This document shows positions 1 to 7,720 of a stretch of 64,000 nucleotides of DNA, piece after piece. This DNA is from Azorhizobium caulinodans ORS 571 (lineage in GTDB: Bacteria; Pseudomonadota; Alphaproteobacteria; Rhizobiales; Xanthobacteraceae). The position numbers and the translations under genes were made by a program. Below the pieces are notes generated by a model, which had not been told where the DNA came from, did no database searches, and was given only the letters and a program-made list of their open reading frames with translations. Where the stretch lies: NCBI RefSeq assembly GCF_000010525.1, contig NC_009937.1:4345501-4409500 (forward strand), written 5' to 3'. Positions within the stretch are counted from its first letter, which is position 1, and the number at the start of each line of letters is the position of its first letter.

Positions 1-339
1 GGTGCCGAGAAGCTGTGGGCCGGCACGGTTCATATCCATCCCGACGCCAAGACGGGCGCGCACCACCATGGCGACCTCGAAAGCGTGATCTTCGTCGTGA
101 AGGGCCGCGCCCGCATGCGCTGGGGCGACAATCTGGAATTCACCGCCGAGGCTGGACCGGGCGATTTCATCTACGTGCCGCCCTATGTGCCGCATCAGGA
201 GATCAACGCCTCGCCGGATGAGGTGCTGGAATGCGTGCTGGTGCGCTCCGGCCAGGACCCGGTGGTGGTCAATCTCGACATTGAGCCGGTGGAAAAGCCC
301 ACAACAGTGAAGTGGATCGATCCCATCCACCGCACCTGA
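1..339 (+). CDS. Cupin-domain protein, C-terminal part
   Basis: The reading frame is open from the first base and ends with TGA at 337-339, so the start lies outside the window. The translation shows a cupin beta-barrel: a metal-binding His cluster (GAHHHGDLE) near the start, then a glycine-rich turn and the second motif PGDFIYVPPYVPHQE with its late histidine. Small single-domain cupins bind a metal and act as sugar or acid isomerases, dioxygenases or ligand sensors; the substrate cannot be read from this fragment. It sits just outside the tRNA-Gly and is probably core chromosome rather than island DNA. Confidence 0.8.
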   Translation, partial: GAEKLWAGTVHIHPDAKTGAHHHGDLESVIFVVKGRARMRWGDNLEFTAEAGPGDFIYVPPYVPHQEINASPDEVLECVLVRSGQDPVVVNLDIEPVEKPTTVKWIDPIHRT

Positions 340-560
340 CCTCGCCGCGGAGCGCCAGCGCAACGCCGGTGCGGTGAAAAATCCGCATCGGCGGCGCTCG
401 GGCCGGGTGGGCAGCCATCTGTCCACAGCGAGAAGTGTTGCCCGGCAAAGGATTTGAGATTTTTCCGCAGGGCGCATGCGGAAGCGTGTTGCAATCCCCC
501 GAGGGTTTTGGCAAAAGGTCGCCACTGGCCGCCGACGAAACGCGGCGCCGCCAGATGGAT

Positions 561-635
561 GCGGGTGTAGCTCAGGGGTAGAGCACAACCTTGCCAAGGT
601 TGGGGTCGAGGGTTCGAATCCCTTCGCCCGCTCCA
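561..635 (+). tRNA. tRNA-Gly (anticodon GCC)
   Basis: A full cloverleaf can be drawn. The acceptor stem pairs 561-567 (GCGGGTG) with 625-631 (CGCCCGC, one G-T pair). The D-arm is GCTCAGGGGTAGAGC. The anticodon stem is CAACC/GGTTG around TTGCCAA, giving anticodon GCC. The T-arm carries GGTTCGAATCC, and CCA is encoded at 633-635. The gene is intact. Everything downstream is mobile, IS-rich and symbiotic, which fits a tRNA-Gly serving as the integration site of the island. Confidence 0.97.
611..635 (+). other. Candidate attachment site (3' end of tRNA-Gly)
   Basis: Tyrosine recombinases of tRNA-targeted islands usually use the T-arm and 3' end of the tRNA as attachment core, leaving the tRNA intact at one end and a copy of its 3' end at the other. 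This gene borders the switch from chromosome to island DNA, so the segment is the natural attL. No second copy of this sequence and no integrase gene were seen in the window, so the assignment is an inference from position. Confidence 0.5.
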
Positions 636-939
636 TTTTTAGCGAGACAAGCCAGGCACATAGAAGAAAATTTTAATGGGTTTTTGTGCTTCCATTTTTT
701 TGTCCGCTCATTTTGGAAGCGGAAAGGAAGCAGCGTATTGAAAGTCGGCGGCCATCCTTAGGCAAGTGGTGGCCTTGTTCTGCGCGGCGAGCGGAACCCA
801 CTCTGGACCTACACCTGATTAGCAGTTCAGATTGCGTCTGATACATTGTGGGCCGGTGGGCAGCATTTGATGCTTGCGGAGCCGACGGAACGACAACGAC
901 CTCTTCGTAGCCCGGTACTTACGTACAGAGCGCATCGGC
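636..939. other. Gene-free stretch at the island edge
   Basis: About 300 bases between the tRNA and the first transposase fragment. I see no credible coding frame, structured RNA or repeat. A short A/T-rich stretch directly follows the tRNA (around 636-710). It may hold recombinase or excisionase binding sites, but nothing in it shows that directly. Confidence 0.4.
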
Positions 940-1125
940 TCCACGTCGTGGTGCTGGCGCCAGCCCGTCGGTGATTATCCACGCCTCGGCTAGGCTTAAG
1001 AAGATCTCTTCGTCGAGCGGCTCATCCCAGAGCTTGGAGTTGAAGCTCTCGCAATGGCCGCTCTTCCACGGCGAGCCGGTCTCGCTGAAGGCTATACCGA
1101 GCCCGACGGCCGCGATCCAGTCAGC
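940..1125 (-). pseudogene. IS3-family transposase (orfB) C-terminal fragment
   Basis: The minus-strand translation contains GSPWKSGHCESFNSKLWDE followed by EEIFLSLAEAW, the conserved end of an IS3-family integrase domain (usual form GSPWENGYCESFNSKLRDELL). The catalytic Glu region is present but the fragment has neither the upstream DDE residues nor an intact 3' end. It abuts an IS30-type fragment, so this is decayed IS debris. Confidence 0.7.
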
Positions 1126-1127
1126 GT

Positions 1128-1298
1128 ACCGCCGTGGGTGGCGGCGTTGCGCCGTAGCTCGCGGGAGATCGTCGAGGCGGAGCGACCAATGCGGCGCCCG
1201 ACCTCCTGCATGGAATGACCTTGCACACGCAGAAGCGCGATCTCCTCACACTTGAAAGCGGCGCGGCTGTGGGTCTGAACTTCACTGGCGGCATACCA
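1128..1298 (-). pseudogene. IS30-family transposase N-terminal fragment
   Basis: The minus-strand translation has FKCEEIALLRVQGHSMQEVG followed by RRIGRSASTISRELRRNA, the helix-turn-helix start of IS30 transposases. The catalytic domain is missing. A separate IS30 catalytic fragment lies at 27235-27412 next to the nodA nod box; the two could be pieces of one element type, but this cannot be shown from the sequence. Confidence 0.65.
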
Positions 1299-1311
1299 CC
1301 CCCCCCCCCCC
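1299..1311. repeat. Homopolymer tract C13
   Basis: Thirteen consecutive C on the plus strand, at the edge of the IS30 fragment. A second, longer C tract lies about 300 bp away at 1609-1623. Confidence 0.9.
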
Positions 1312-1384
1312 GAAACCAACAGGCTCCGATAGACTGCGACACGCCAGCCTCCAGCGCAGCATTCCAGTTGGTCATCCCCTTCGC

Positions 1385-1725
1385 GAGGCCGGACCAGAAC
1401 CGCTGCTCCGCCTAGGCGAAATAGGCCGACGCCTTGCGCAGAATCTCGTTGGCCTGGCGCAACTTGCGGCCTCCCGCTCCAGCGCCTTCATCTTCTCGGC
1501 CACGTCGCTGGCACGCCCGCTCGCCAACCCGCGTCGACATCGCCTTCTTGACCCACTCGTTGGGGGTCTAGGCCGTCCACCCGATCTTCTCGGCCATCGA
1601 CACCATCGCCCCCCCCCCCCCCCAACGAGAGGGAAGATCCCTCTCGTGGCCCAGCACCATCCGCACCGCGCTCTCGCGCACCTCAGGCGAATATCTGTTC
1701 GTCGCCGCGCGCTCATAACGGCCCC
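1385..1725 (-). pseudogene. IS3-family orfA fragment, frameshifted
   Basis: Minus-strand frames give NRYSPEVRESAVRMVLGHER, then after a break VSMAEKIGWTA, DVAEKMKALERE and finally a stretch matching the FCARRRPIS end of IS3 orfA. These are successive parts of one IS3-type orfA now in different frames. The break falls on the poly-C tract at 1609-1623, which replaces codons between the helix-turn-helix and the AEKIG motif. Not functional. Confidence 0.7.
1609..1623. repeat. Homopolymer tract C15
   Basis: Fifteen consecutive C on the plus strand, inside the IS3 orfA fragment, flanked by CACCATCG and AACGAG. Such a run is unusual for this genome, and a similar run of 13 lies at 1299-1311. Confidence 0.9.
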
Positions 1726-1787
1726 CATCTCTCTGGAGTTGGAGCCTCCGGCAAACCCGCGGATGTTCTTGAGCGGAGTCGTTATCG

Positions 1788-1802
1788 ATCTCGTGCAGAG
1801 AT
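1788..1802 (+). promoter_or_regulatory. Possible NodD-binding half-site upstream of nodD
   Basis: The sequence ATCTCGTGCAGAGAT has the ATC-N9-GAT form that makes up nod boxes and is also a short palindrome (ATCTC/GAGAT). It lies 115 bp upstream of the TTG start of nodD. Only one ATC-N9-GAT unit is present and the rest of the 47-bp nod box is not recognisable. It may be an autoregulatory NodD site, or chance. Confidence 0.35.
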
Positions 1803-1916
1803 ACCATGCGCTGTGCGCCTACAGCGAAGCAAGATGTGACGCTGGACAATCTTTCGTAGCTACGGCAAAATTCACCGTGGGACGACACTGCGGATGCTGG
1901 GTAGATGGAGAGTTAG

Positions 1917-2861
1917 TTGCGATTTAAGGGACTTGATCTGAATCTGCTTGTCGCACTGAATGCTCTGCTTAGCGAGCACAGCGTGACATCTGCAGCGAAG
2001 AGCATCAATCTCAGTCAGCCAGCCATGAGCGCCGCAGTCCAGAGACTGCGGATATATTTCAACGACGATCTATTCACGATTAATGGGCGGGAGCGCGTAT
2101 TTACGGCTCGCGCCGAGTCCCTCGCACCCGCCGTACGAGACATCCTTTCTCGTATACAGTCCACCATTATTAAAGGGGATCTGTTCGAGGCCGACAGAAG
2201 TGAGCGGGTATTTCGGATAATTTCATCAGATTATTCGACATCCATATTCATTAGAGGGGTTATTTCCGCCGCCAGCACCTCATTACCCCTACTGAGATTT
2301 GAATTGATTTCACCCGATGACAATTGCCATGATTTACTCAACAAGTCAGAGGTGGACGCTTTGATTATGCCGGAAATATTTATGTCGTCAGCCCATCCAT
2401 TTGTACCACTGTTTGAGGAGAAAATGGTTTGCGTTGGATGCGCCAGAAATCATGAAGATCGGAACATTTCTAGCATTCAGGAGTATTTGTCAATGCGCCA
2501 CGTTGTTGCGAAGTTTGGTCGTGGGATGCGTCCCTCTCTTGAGGAATGGTTTATGGCGGAAAACGGAATGAGGAGGCGCATTGATATAGTAGTACAGTCG
2601 TTTTCGATGATTCCGCCTGTTATTCAGGGAACGGAGCGTATTGCGATAATGCCATATCGTCTTGTTGAACATTTTTCAAAATTTATGCCATTAAAAGTCT
2701 TTGCGCTACCATTTCCTCTTCCGAGATTCACAGAATGCCTGCAATGGCCTTCCATTGCAACCCCCGATCTGGGTAATCGCTGGTTGCGAGCATACCTAGC
2801 GGACCATGCATCCCAAATGATGATTTTGGACAGCGCAGAATATTCGGGAGCTTCCATATAG
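1917..2861 (+). CDS. nodD: LysR-family nodulation regulator NodD
   Basis: A 314-residue LysR-type regulator. The N-terminus (RFKGLDLNLLVALNALLSE, then SVTSAAKSINLSQPAMS) is the typical NodD winged-helix region, followed by a flavonoid-binding effector domain. NodD proteins bind nod boxes and activate nod operons when plant flavonoids are present. The start is TTG, supported by GGAG 6-7 bases upstream and by alignment of the first residues with other NodD proteins; no in-frame ATG fits. Its GC content is lower than that of the chromosome-like flank. It stands alone between IS fragments, about 24 kb from the nodA promoter. Confidence 0.95.
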   Translation: MRFKGLDLNLLVALNALLSEHSVTSAAKSINLSQPAMSAAVQRLRIYFNDDLFTINGRERVFTARAESLAPAVRDILSRIQSTIIKGDLFEADRSERVFRIISSDYSTSIFIRGVISAASTSLPLLRFELISPDDNCHDLLNKSEVDALIMPEIFMSSAHPFVPLFEEKMVCVGCARNHEDRNISSIQEYLSMRHVVAKFGRGMRPSLEEWFMAENGMRRRIDIVVQSFSMIPPVIQGTERIAIMPYRLVEHFSKFMPLKVFALPFPLPRFTECLQWPSIATPDLGNRWLRAYLADHASQMMILDSAEYSGASI

Positions 2862-3081
2862 TCGTTTTCCGATATGCAGAGATCAAGAGCTCTCAATCGC
2901 GATTGTGGAGCGCGTTTGACAAATGTTGTTCATCGGAAAATTCATAGAACTGCTGCTTAACAGGCGATGAGCATGAAGATCCAGAAACTGAGGCGACCTA
3001 CTCATGGTGGCTAATTACCCTTGATAGACCCTCCGTGAGTAGGCTTTTTTAGCCTTAGGACCCAGACTCATAACGAATAGC

Positions 3082-3468
3082 TTACGGCTGCGGCGGTGGA
3101 GACGGGAGCCAGGAAGTTGGTCGCGAGCGGGTCATATCGTGTGGCGAAGCGCCTGAAATCCTTGAGGGGTGTGTGTGGTGCCGGAAGGCGACGATGATCG
3201 CCTCTTCCTCGCCAGACAGAACCGTTGACTTCGGGGCTTTCGGGCCGGTCGGCAGGTCAGCAACTGAATTGCGCTGCTTCCACCTGGGGGCTGTTTTCTG
3301 GTTAATCCCGTCGCGCTTCGCCCGGGCCCTTAGGCTCTCTTGACTATGCTGTATCGCTCGACGGACCGCATCTGTCGTCGTGGCGCACCGATGGAGAACC
3401 TGGCCCATAGCGCATCCTTCCATTCCTGCGAAAAGACTGCACCATCAAAGTCCGGGATCAAACACCTA
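3082..3468 (-). pseudogene. IS481-type transposase, N-terminal fragment
   Basis: The minus-strand frame begins MEGCAMGQVLHRCATTTDAV and continues ARAKRDGINQKTAPRWKQR, the N-terminal helix-turn-helix of an IS481-like transposase. After about 85 residues the sequence diverges into an unrelated tail. A longer copy of the same start lies at 57715-58270. The left end of the element is probably near 3468, where GTGTTTGATC (minus strand) adjoins CCTAGG. Truncated and non-functional. Confidence 0.7.
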
Positions 3469-3494
3469 GGCTGCTTCCTGATGAGCTATAGCAG

Positions 3495-4541
3495 TCATCC
3501 TGAGGCAATGGATACATTGGCGAGCCCCCTCGCGTGAGGTGCGAGGGCAGGTCGAGCCGCGCGCCCACTCGCCGGCTGCGCATTCGTTTGGTTCACGTTA
3601 TGGAAACGGCTGCGATAGGCCGCCGGGGTCACGCCGATCGTCTTGGCGAAGAGGCGGCGCATCGTGTTCATGTCCGCGAAGCCGCAACTGGCGGCGATGC
3701 GCTGCAAGGGCTGGGTGGTGTCCTCGAGCAGCCGGCGGGCGGCGTCAATCCGCGCCACAGCGACGAAATCGGCCGGCGTCATCCCCACGTCGCGGCGAAA
3801 CACGCGGGCGAAGTTGCGCGCACTCATACCGACCGCGTGAGCCACGTTATCCACCGACAATGAATGCGCTATATTCGCGAGGATGTATGCCTGCGCCTTC
3901 TGGATCACAGAGGTCTCAGCCATCTGGCCGACCAGATGCGCACTGAACTGGGACTGCCCACCAGGCCGGCGCAGGAACACCACCATATAGCGTGCGGTGA
4001 TCATGGCGATGTGCCGCCCGTGATCCTCCTCCACTAGTGCCAGGGCGAGGTCGATGCCCGCCGTGACACCGGCGGCGGTGATCAAAGGTCCATCGCGCAA
4101 GTAGATGGCGTCGGTATCCACCTCAATGTCAGGGAATTGCCGGCAGAACCGTTCAGCGCACTCCCAATGGGTGGTCACGCGCCTGTTCTGCAGCAGCCCT
4201 GCGGCGGCGAGCAGGAATGCGCCCGTACAGATGGATCCGTAGCGCCGCACGGTCGGCACGCGGCGGCGCAGCCAGCCAATGACGTTCGGATCGATGTCCT
4301 GAAACGAGGGATCACCAGCCACCAGCAATGTATCGATCGGTTCGTCTGGATCGAAGATCGAGCGATCGGCGAGGAAGCGCAACTGCCCGGTGCCACCGAT
4401 GGACGGGGCCCCGGTGGAGATGACCTGAACGTCATAGGCGCCCGGATCGCCGATGCGGCGGGCGGCTTCCCAGAAGACCTCCGCAGGACCAACCACATCC
4501 AGCGACTGCACGCCCGGCGGGGCGAGTATTGCAATCCGCAT
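3495..4541 (-). CDS. GlxA-family transcriptional regulator (DJ-1/PfpI + AraC)
   Basis: 348 residues with two domains. The first ~170 are a DJ-1/PfpI-like amidotransferase fold (RIAILAPPGVQSLDVVGPAE; nucleophile-elbow region YGSICTGAFLLAAAG). The second (about 210-320) is an AraC-type double helix-turn-helix (VDNVAHAVGMSARNFARVFR and AASCGFADMNTMRRLF). Such proteins are regulators whose first domain senses small metabolites. The start is an ATG with GGAGGG about 7 bases upstream. It is the last leftward gene after the nitrile hydratase cluster, 90 bp from the permease, and could regulate that cluster; this is inferred from position only. Confidence 0.9.
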   Translation of the reverse strand: MRIAILAPPGVQSLDVVGPAEVFWEAARRIGDPGAYDVQVISTGAPSIGGTGQLRFLADRSIFDPDEPIDTLLVAGDPSFQDIDPNVIGWLRRRVPTVRRYGSICTGAFLLAAAGLLQNRRVTTHWECAERFCRQFPDIEVDTDAIYLRDGPLITAAGVTAGIDLALALVEEDHGRHIAMITARYMVVFLRRPGGQSQFSAHLVGQMAETSVIQKAQAYILANIAHSLSVDNVAHAVGMSARNFARVFRRDVGMTPADFVAVARIDAARRLLEDTTQPLQRIAASCGFADMNTMRRLFAKTIGVTPAAYRSRFHNVNQTNAQPASGRAARPALAPHARGLANVSIASG

Positions 4542-4631
4542 GTCGTTCCCTCCAACCGACAGACGCGGATGCAGCTACCGCGTCGAGCGAGCCCGATACG
4601 GTAGCATGATTTGGACCTAGTCCCGCGCGGC

Positions 4632-5321
4632 TCAACCAGGCTGGAACAGCCGCCGTGCGACCGCCGCACGCCAGCCGAGACCTTCATGGCTGCCGCTGAG
4701 CGCCTTGGCCCCCGCCAGAACCGCCAGATCCAGCAGCGGCTCCACTGTTATCACCAAGAGGTAGGCGCCGCCAAACGACGCGATAGCTGCGACATTCGAC
4801 ATCGTAATCCCCTGGCCGTAGACCGCCCAGAACGCCACCCAAGCGACGATGCCGCCTTGATAGGCCGCCGAGAGGGCGAAGCCCTGCCGGTAGCTCAAGT
4901 CCACATAGGGCGTGCCCGGAGCGATGATACGGCGGGCAAGCCCTGAAAGCGCGAACAGCGGCACCAGCAGCGTCGTGACGTTCATGCCGTACTGCGGAAG
5001 ATCGAAGGGGGCAAAGAAAAGGCCTTGGACCAGCAGGCCGAGGGCTAGGCCGACGGCCGCGGACGCGGCGCCGAACACGAGGAACAGGGCTGAGCCGAGG
5101 ATGAGGTGCACCTCGGAGACGCCGACCGGGTAATGTGGCAGGATCTCGAAAAAGGAGAACACCAGCGCCGTCGTAGCAAGGCTGCGCACGAGCAGCGAAA
5201 GCGGTTCACGCGTGCGAGCAGCCTCAAGGCAGAGCTTGGCGGTGTAGAGGAGGGCGGCGGCGCCGGTGGCATAGCTGAGGATGATCTTGGTACCGCCCAC
5301 GAGGCCAGGTTCGATATGCAT
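4632..5321 (-). CDS. CbiM-like energy-coupling-factor metal permease
   Basis: 229 residues, mostly hydrophobic, with about six membrane segments. It starts MHIEPGLVGG; the Met-His N-terminus is the hallmark of CbiM/NikM, whose His2 and free N-terminus bind Co2+ or Ni2+. A CbiQ/CbiO partner is not adjacent, so it works alone or with units encoded elsewhere. Lying directly after cobalt-type nitrile hydratase genes, it most likely supplies cobalt for that enzyme. ATG start, with GGAG 8 bases upstream. Confidence 0.8.
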   Translation of the reverse strand: MHIEPGLVGGTKIILSYATGAAALLYTAKLCLEAARTREPLSLLVRSLATTALVFSFFEILPHYPVGVSEVHLILGSALFLVFGAASAAVGLALGLLVQGLFFAPFDLPQYGMNVTTLLVPLFALSGLARRIIAPGTPYVDLSYRQGFALSAAYQGGIVAWVAFWAVYGQGITMSNVAAIASFGGAYLLVITVEPLLDLAVLAGAKALSGSHEGLGWRAAVARRLFQPG

Positions 5322-5369
5322 GGATTGTACTCCGTCAGGTCGGAATGGTCTGGGAGGCTGCGGCCGCGG

Positions 5370-5720
5370 TCAGGCCGCGTGCGGTTCAGCGGCAGCCTCG
5401 GCAAAGGCAGAGGAAAGCTCCGCCGGATCGATGAGGGCGGTCTTCACCACCGCCCTTTCAAGAGCCGCGAGCCAGCGCTCGTAGTAGTTCCAGGACGATC
5501 GGTCGCCAGGGGGGTACGGCTCCCAGGCGCCGATTTCCGCGATGAGCTCGTCGCGGAAGTCGTCCCATTCGAAATAGCCGTTACGCGCGAGGGCGAGGGC
5601 GACACCGAAGGCCGTGCGCTCCCATTCGCTACTGAAGCACAGCGTGCCATTGGCGCGCGGCGGGGTATCCGTCTTCCCCATCATCTCGGTAACGGCAAAC
5701 TGCTCGAAGCTAGTGAGCAT
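5370..5720 (-). CDS. Nitrile hydratase accessory (activator) protein
   Basis: 116 residues. FEWDDFRDELIAEIGAWE followed by WNYYERWLAALERAV is characteristic of the small nitrile hydratase accessory proteins that resemble the beta-subunit N-terminus and help insert cobalt into the alpha subunit. A longer open frame runs upstream but overlaps the alpha gene. The ATG at 5720 with GAGGG in front gives the normal family length and leaves an 11-bp gap after the alpha stop. Same operon as the alpha and beta genes. Confidence 0.9.
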   Translation of the reverse strand: MLTSFEQFAVTEMMGKTDTPPRANGTLCFSSEWERTAFGVALALARNGYFEWDDFRDELIAEIGAWEPYPPGDRSSWNYYERWLAALERAVVKTALIDPAELSSAFAEAAAEPHAA

Positions 5721-5731
5721 CGGACCCTCGC

Positions 5732-6349
5732 CTATGCCGCCCGGGCGACAGCAACGCCGATCATCGCCTCTGGCGTGACGAGGACTTCCAACTCCGCCTC
5801 GCTCAAGCCCTCCGTGCCGGCAGGGCGCTCTGGCACCACGAACCAGCGGATTTGGGCGCTGGAATCCCACACCTTCACCCGCGTGCTTTCGGGCACGGCG
5901 AGGCCGAACTCTTTCAGAACCGCCCTCGGTTCGCGCGCCGCGCGGCTGCGGAAGGTGGGGTCTTTGTACCAGTAGGGCGGCAGACCCAGCACTGGCCAAG
6001 GATAGCAGGAGCAGAGGGTACAGATGATGAGGTTGTGGACGCCCGGCGCATTGGCGACCGCCCGCATATGCTCGCCCTCGGCACCCGCCATGCCCTCCGG
6101 CAGCGCCAACTCAGCAATGGCGCTGGGCGTGTCGGCCACGAGACGTTCCTTGAAGGCGGAATCGACCCACGCGCGGGCTACGATCTTGGCGCCGTTGAAC
6201 GGCCCCATCTTCGTTTCGAAATAGTCGAGCACCGTGTCCACCGATCGATCGGTGATGATGCCCTTCTTGATGAGCAGAGCCTCAAGGGCGCGTACGCGGG
6301 CGGCACTGTAGGCCTCGCGATCCTCGCGATAGTTGAACTGATCGGCCAT
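5732..6349 (-). CDS. nthA: Nitrile hydratase alpha subunit, cobalt type
   Basis: 205 residues. The metal site is CTLCSC at about residues 110-115; Thr in the second position marks the non-corrin cobalt form (iron enzymes have Ser). It is followed by YPWPVLGLPPYWYKDP and RSRAAREPRAVLKEFG, both conserved. The enzyme hydrates nitriles to amides; two of the cysteines become oxidised in the mature protein. I start at the ATG at 6349 (MADQFNYRED), preceded by GGAG; a start 10 codons earlier is possible. No amidase gene is adjacent, so the amide product must be used elsewhere. Product certain; natural nitrile unknown. Confidence 0.95.
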   Translation of the reverse strand: MADQFNYREDREAYSAARVRALEALLIKKGIITDRSVDTVLDYFETKMGPFNGAKIVARAWVDSAFKERLVADTPSAIAELALPEGMAGAEGEHMRAVANAPGVHNLIICTLCSCYPWPVLGLPPYWYKDPTFRSRAAREPRAVLKEFGLAVPESTRVKVWDSSAQIRWFVVPERPAGTEGLSEAELEVLVTPEAMIGVAVARAA

Positions 6350-6379
6350 GGAAGGGGCTCCCCGTTGAGTGCACGCCAC

Positions 6380-7117
6380 TCACGCGGCCTGCTGCGCGGC
6401 GGCAGGCGCGGCGATGTAGTGGGCGTAGAGGTCGGCATAGATGGCAAAGTTCGGCTCGGCATTACCGGGCCAGATCGTCACTGGGTCGAACCGGACGCAA
6501 TAGACCGGCATGGCCGCGCCGATTCCGTCCGGCCCGGTGTTGCACAGATAGGTGTAGGTTCCTTCGTAGACAGTCTCCACCGTGCCGGTGCGGTTGCGCA
6601 GGTAACCCGGCAGTCGGGTGTGCTCGACGGTGGGCACGTCGCAGACCGCCACCGCATCGCCCACGGCAAAGGCGTGATTCACGGCCGCCCCGCGTTTCGG
6701 GCTGTCGCCCTCTACCAGATACTGCACGATGCGAGCGTCGACGACCGCGCACCCTGCCGACGGCCGAGGCTTAGAGAAGTCAGCGTAGTATTCCTTGGTC
6801 AGCGCGTCGAGTTCAGCCTCGGTGATATAGCCGTGAGAAATGAAGTAGCTGGAAATTCCGCCGATCCACTTCTCATAATAGCGGAAGCGGAAGTAATCGA
6901 GGGGATTGAGGGATTCTGCGCCCTTGCGAAGGTCCGCCCAGGTCCAAACCGTTCGGAAGGAGGAGGGCGTGGCCGGCAGCGACAGTTGGGTGGAGAGCGC
7001 CATCATCGCGGTGTGGATACCGAAGATGCGCTTTTCCCACGGCTCCACGAACACGCGCGTTTCGGTACTGACAGGCCCGAGGCCTTCAAGACCACCAAGA
7101 TAATGCTGGAGTTTCAT
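6380..7117 (-). CDS. nthB: Nitrile hydratase beta subunit
   Basis: 245 residues. The N-terminus MKLQHYLGGLEGLGPV and the segment YFRFRYYEKWIGGISSYFIS are typical of the beta subunit. The C-terminal half (GDAVAVCDVPTVEHTRLPGY, then LRNRTGTVETVYEGTY) is the SH3-like barrel that packs against the alpha subunit. It forms the alpha-beta heterodimer whose interface holds the active site. The order beta-alpha-activator is the usual one for cobalt enzymes. A good ribosome site (AAGGAAG) precedes the ATG. Confidence 0.95.
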   Translation of the reverse strand: MKLQHYLGGLEGLGPVSTETRVFVEPWEKRIFGIHTAMMALSTQLSLPATPSSFRTVWTWADLRKGAESLNPLDYFRFRYYEKWIGGISSYFISHGYITEAELDALTKEYYADFSKPRPSAGCAVVDARIVQYLVEGDSPKRGAAVNHAFAVGDAVAVCDVPTVEHTRLPGYLRNRTGTVETVYEGTYTYLCNTGPDGIGAAMPVYCVRFDPVTIWPGNAEPNFAIYADLYAHYIAAPAAAQQAA

Positions 7118-7144
7118 TAGAAGGCTTCCTTTGACGCAAGGTGA

Positions 7145-7648
7145 TCAGGCACTGGCCGGCGTCTTGGTCGTCAGCATCTGGGTCCCACGCTCGGAGACCA
7201 AGCCGAAAAGGGCGCCGGCCAGCATTGCCGCCATGGCGACGAGAGTGGGGTGCGAAAAGCCCGCAGCGCCTGCAATAGTAGCGCCAGTGGCAGCGCCAGT
7301 GCCCACTAGAGAGGCAAATCCGAGCACGATCGCCGGGGGGAAATCGAGCACACGCTCGGCTGATACTAGGATCATGACGGACGTACCTAGGCCAACAAGA
7401 ATAGCAGCGAAAGCCGAATTAACCGGTCCAGTCTCGATGACCAGCAGCGTCAGGGAAGCGATAAGGATGCCGACCCAATTAGAAGCAACCGACTTCACCA
7501 GCCCGTGCCGGCCGCCGCCGCAGGCGAAGAACGACGCCCAAGCGACGAACGTTACCCAGACAGGAACAGGAAAGATGGTCGCGGTGAGATAGGTATCGAT
7601 GGCGCCGAGAACGCCGAGACTGACCATGGCAGCAACAAGCGGAGGCAT
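7145..7648 (-). CDS. DUF1097-like inner-membrane protein
   Basis: 167 residues with five or so membrane helices, rich in Ala, Gly, Val and Leu (FPVPVWVTFVAWASFFACGG near residue 30). It resembles small DUF1097 membrane proteins, which have no established function. It lies between the CobW-like GTPase and the beta subunit, 27 bp upstream of the latter, in the same direction. That suggests a role in uptake of the nitrile or metal, or export of product; this is inference. AGAGGAG precedes the ATG. Confidence 0.7.
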   Translation of the reverse strand: MPPLVAAMVSLGVLGAIDTYLTATIFPVPVWVTFVAWASFFACGGGRHGLVKSVASNWVGILIASLTLLVIETGPVNSAFAAILVGLGTSVMILVSAERVLDFPPAIVLGFASLVGTGAATGATIAGAAGFSHPTLVAMAAMLAGALFGLVSERGTQMLTTKTPASA

Positions 7649-7720
7649 ATAATTCTCCTCTGGGAAGGTCGTTTTAATTTTGTTTGCTTTGCGTTCCGAC
7701 GACGCGCGTTGCCCTGCCTG

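Noticed and set aside
3031-3050. AGGCT-T6-AGCCT inverted repeat as terminator of nodD
   Set aside because: The hairpin is only five pairs with a T loop and has no U tract after it; the T run is inside the loop.
5852-7120. A 422-codon plus-strand open frame
   Set aside because: Antisense to the nitrile hydratase subunits, which have intact motifs.
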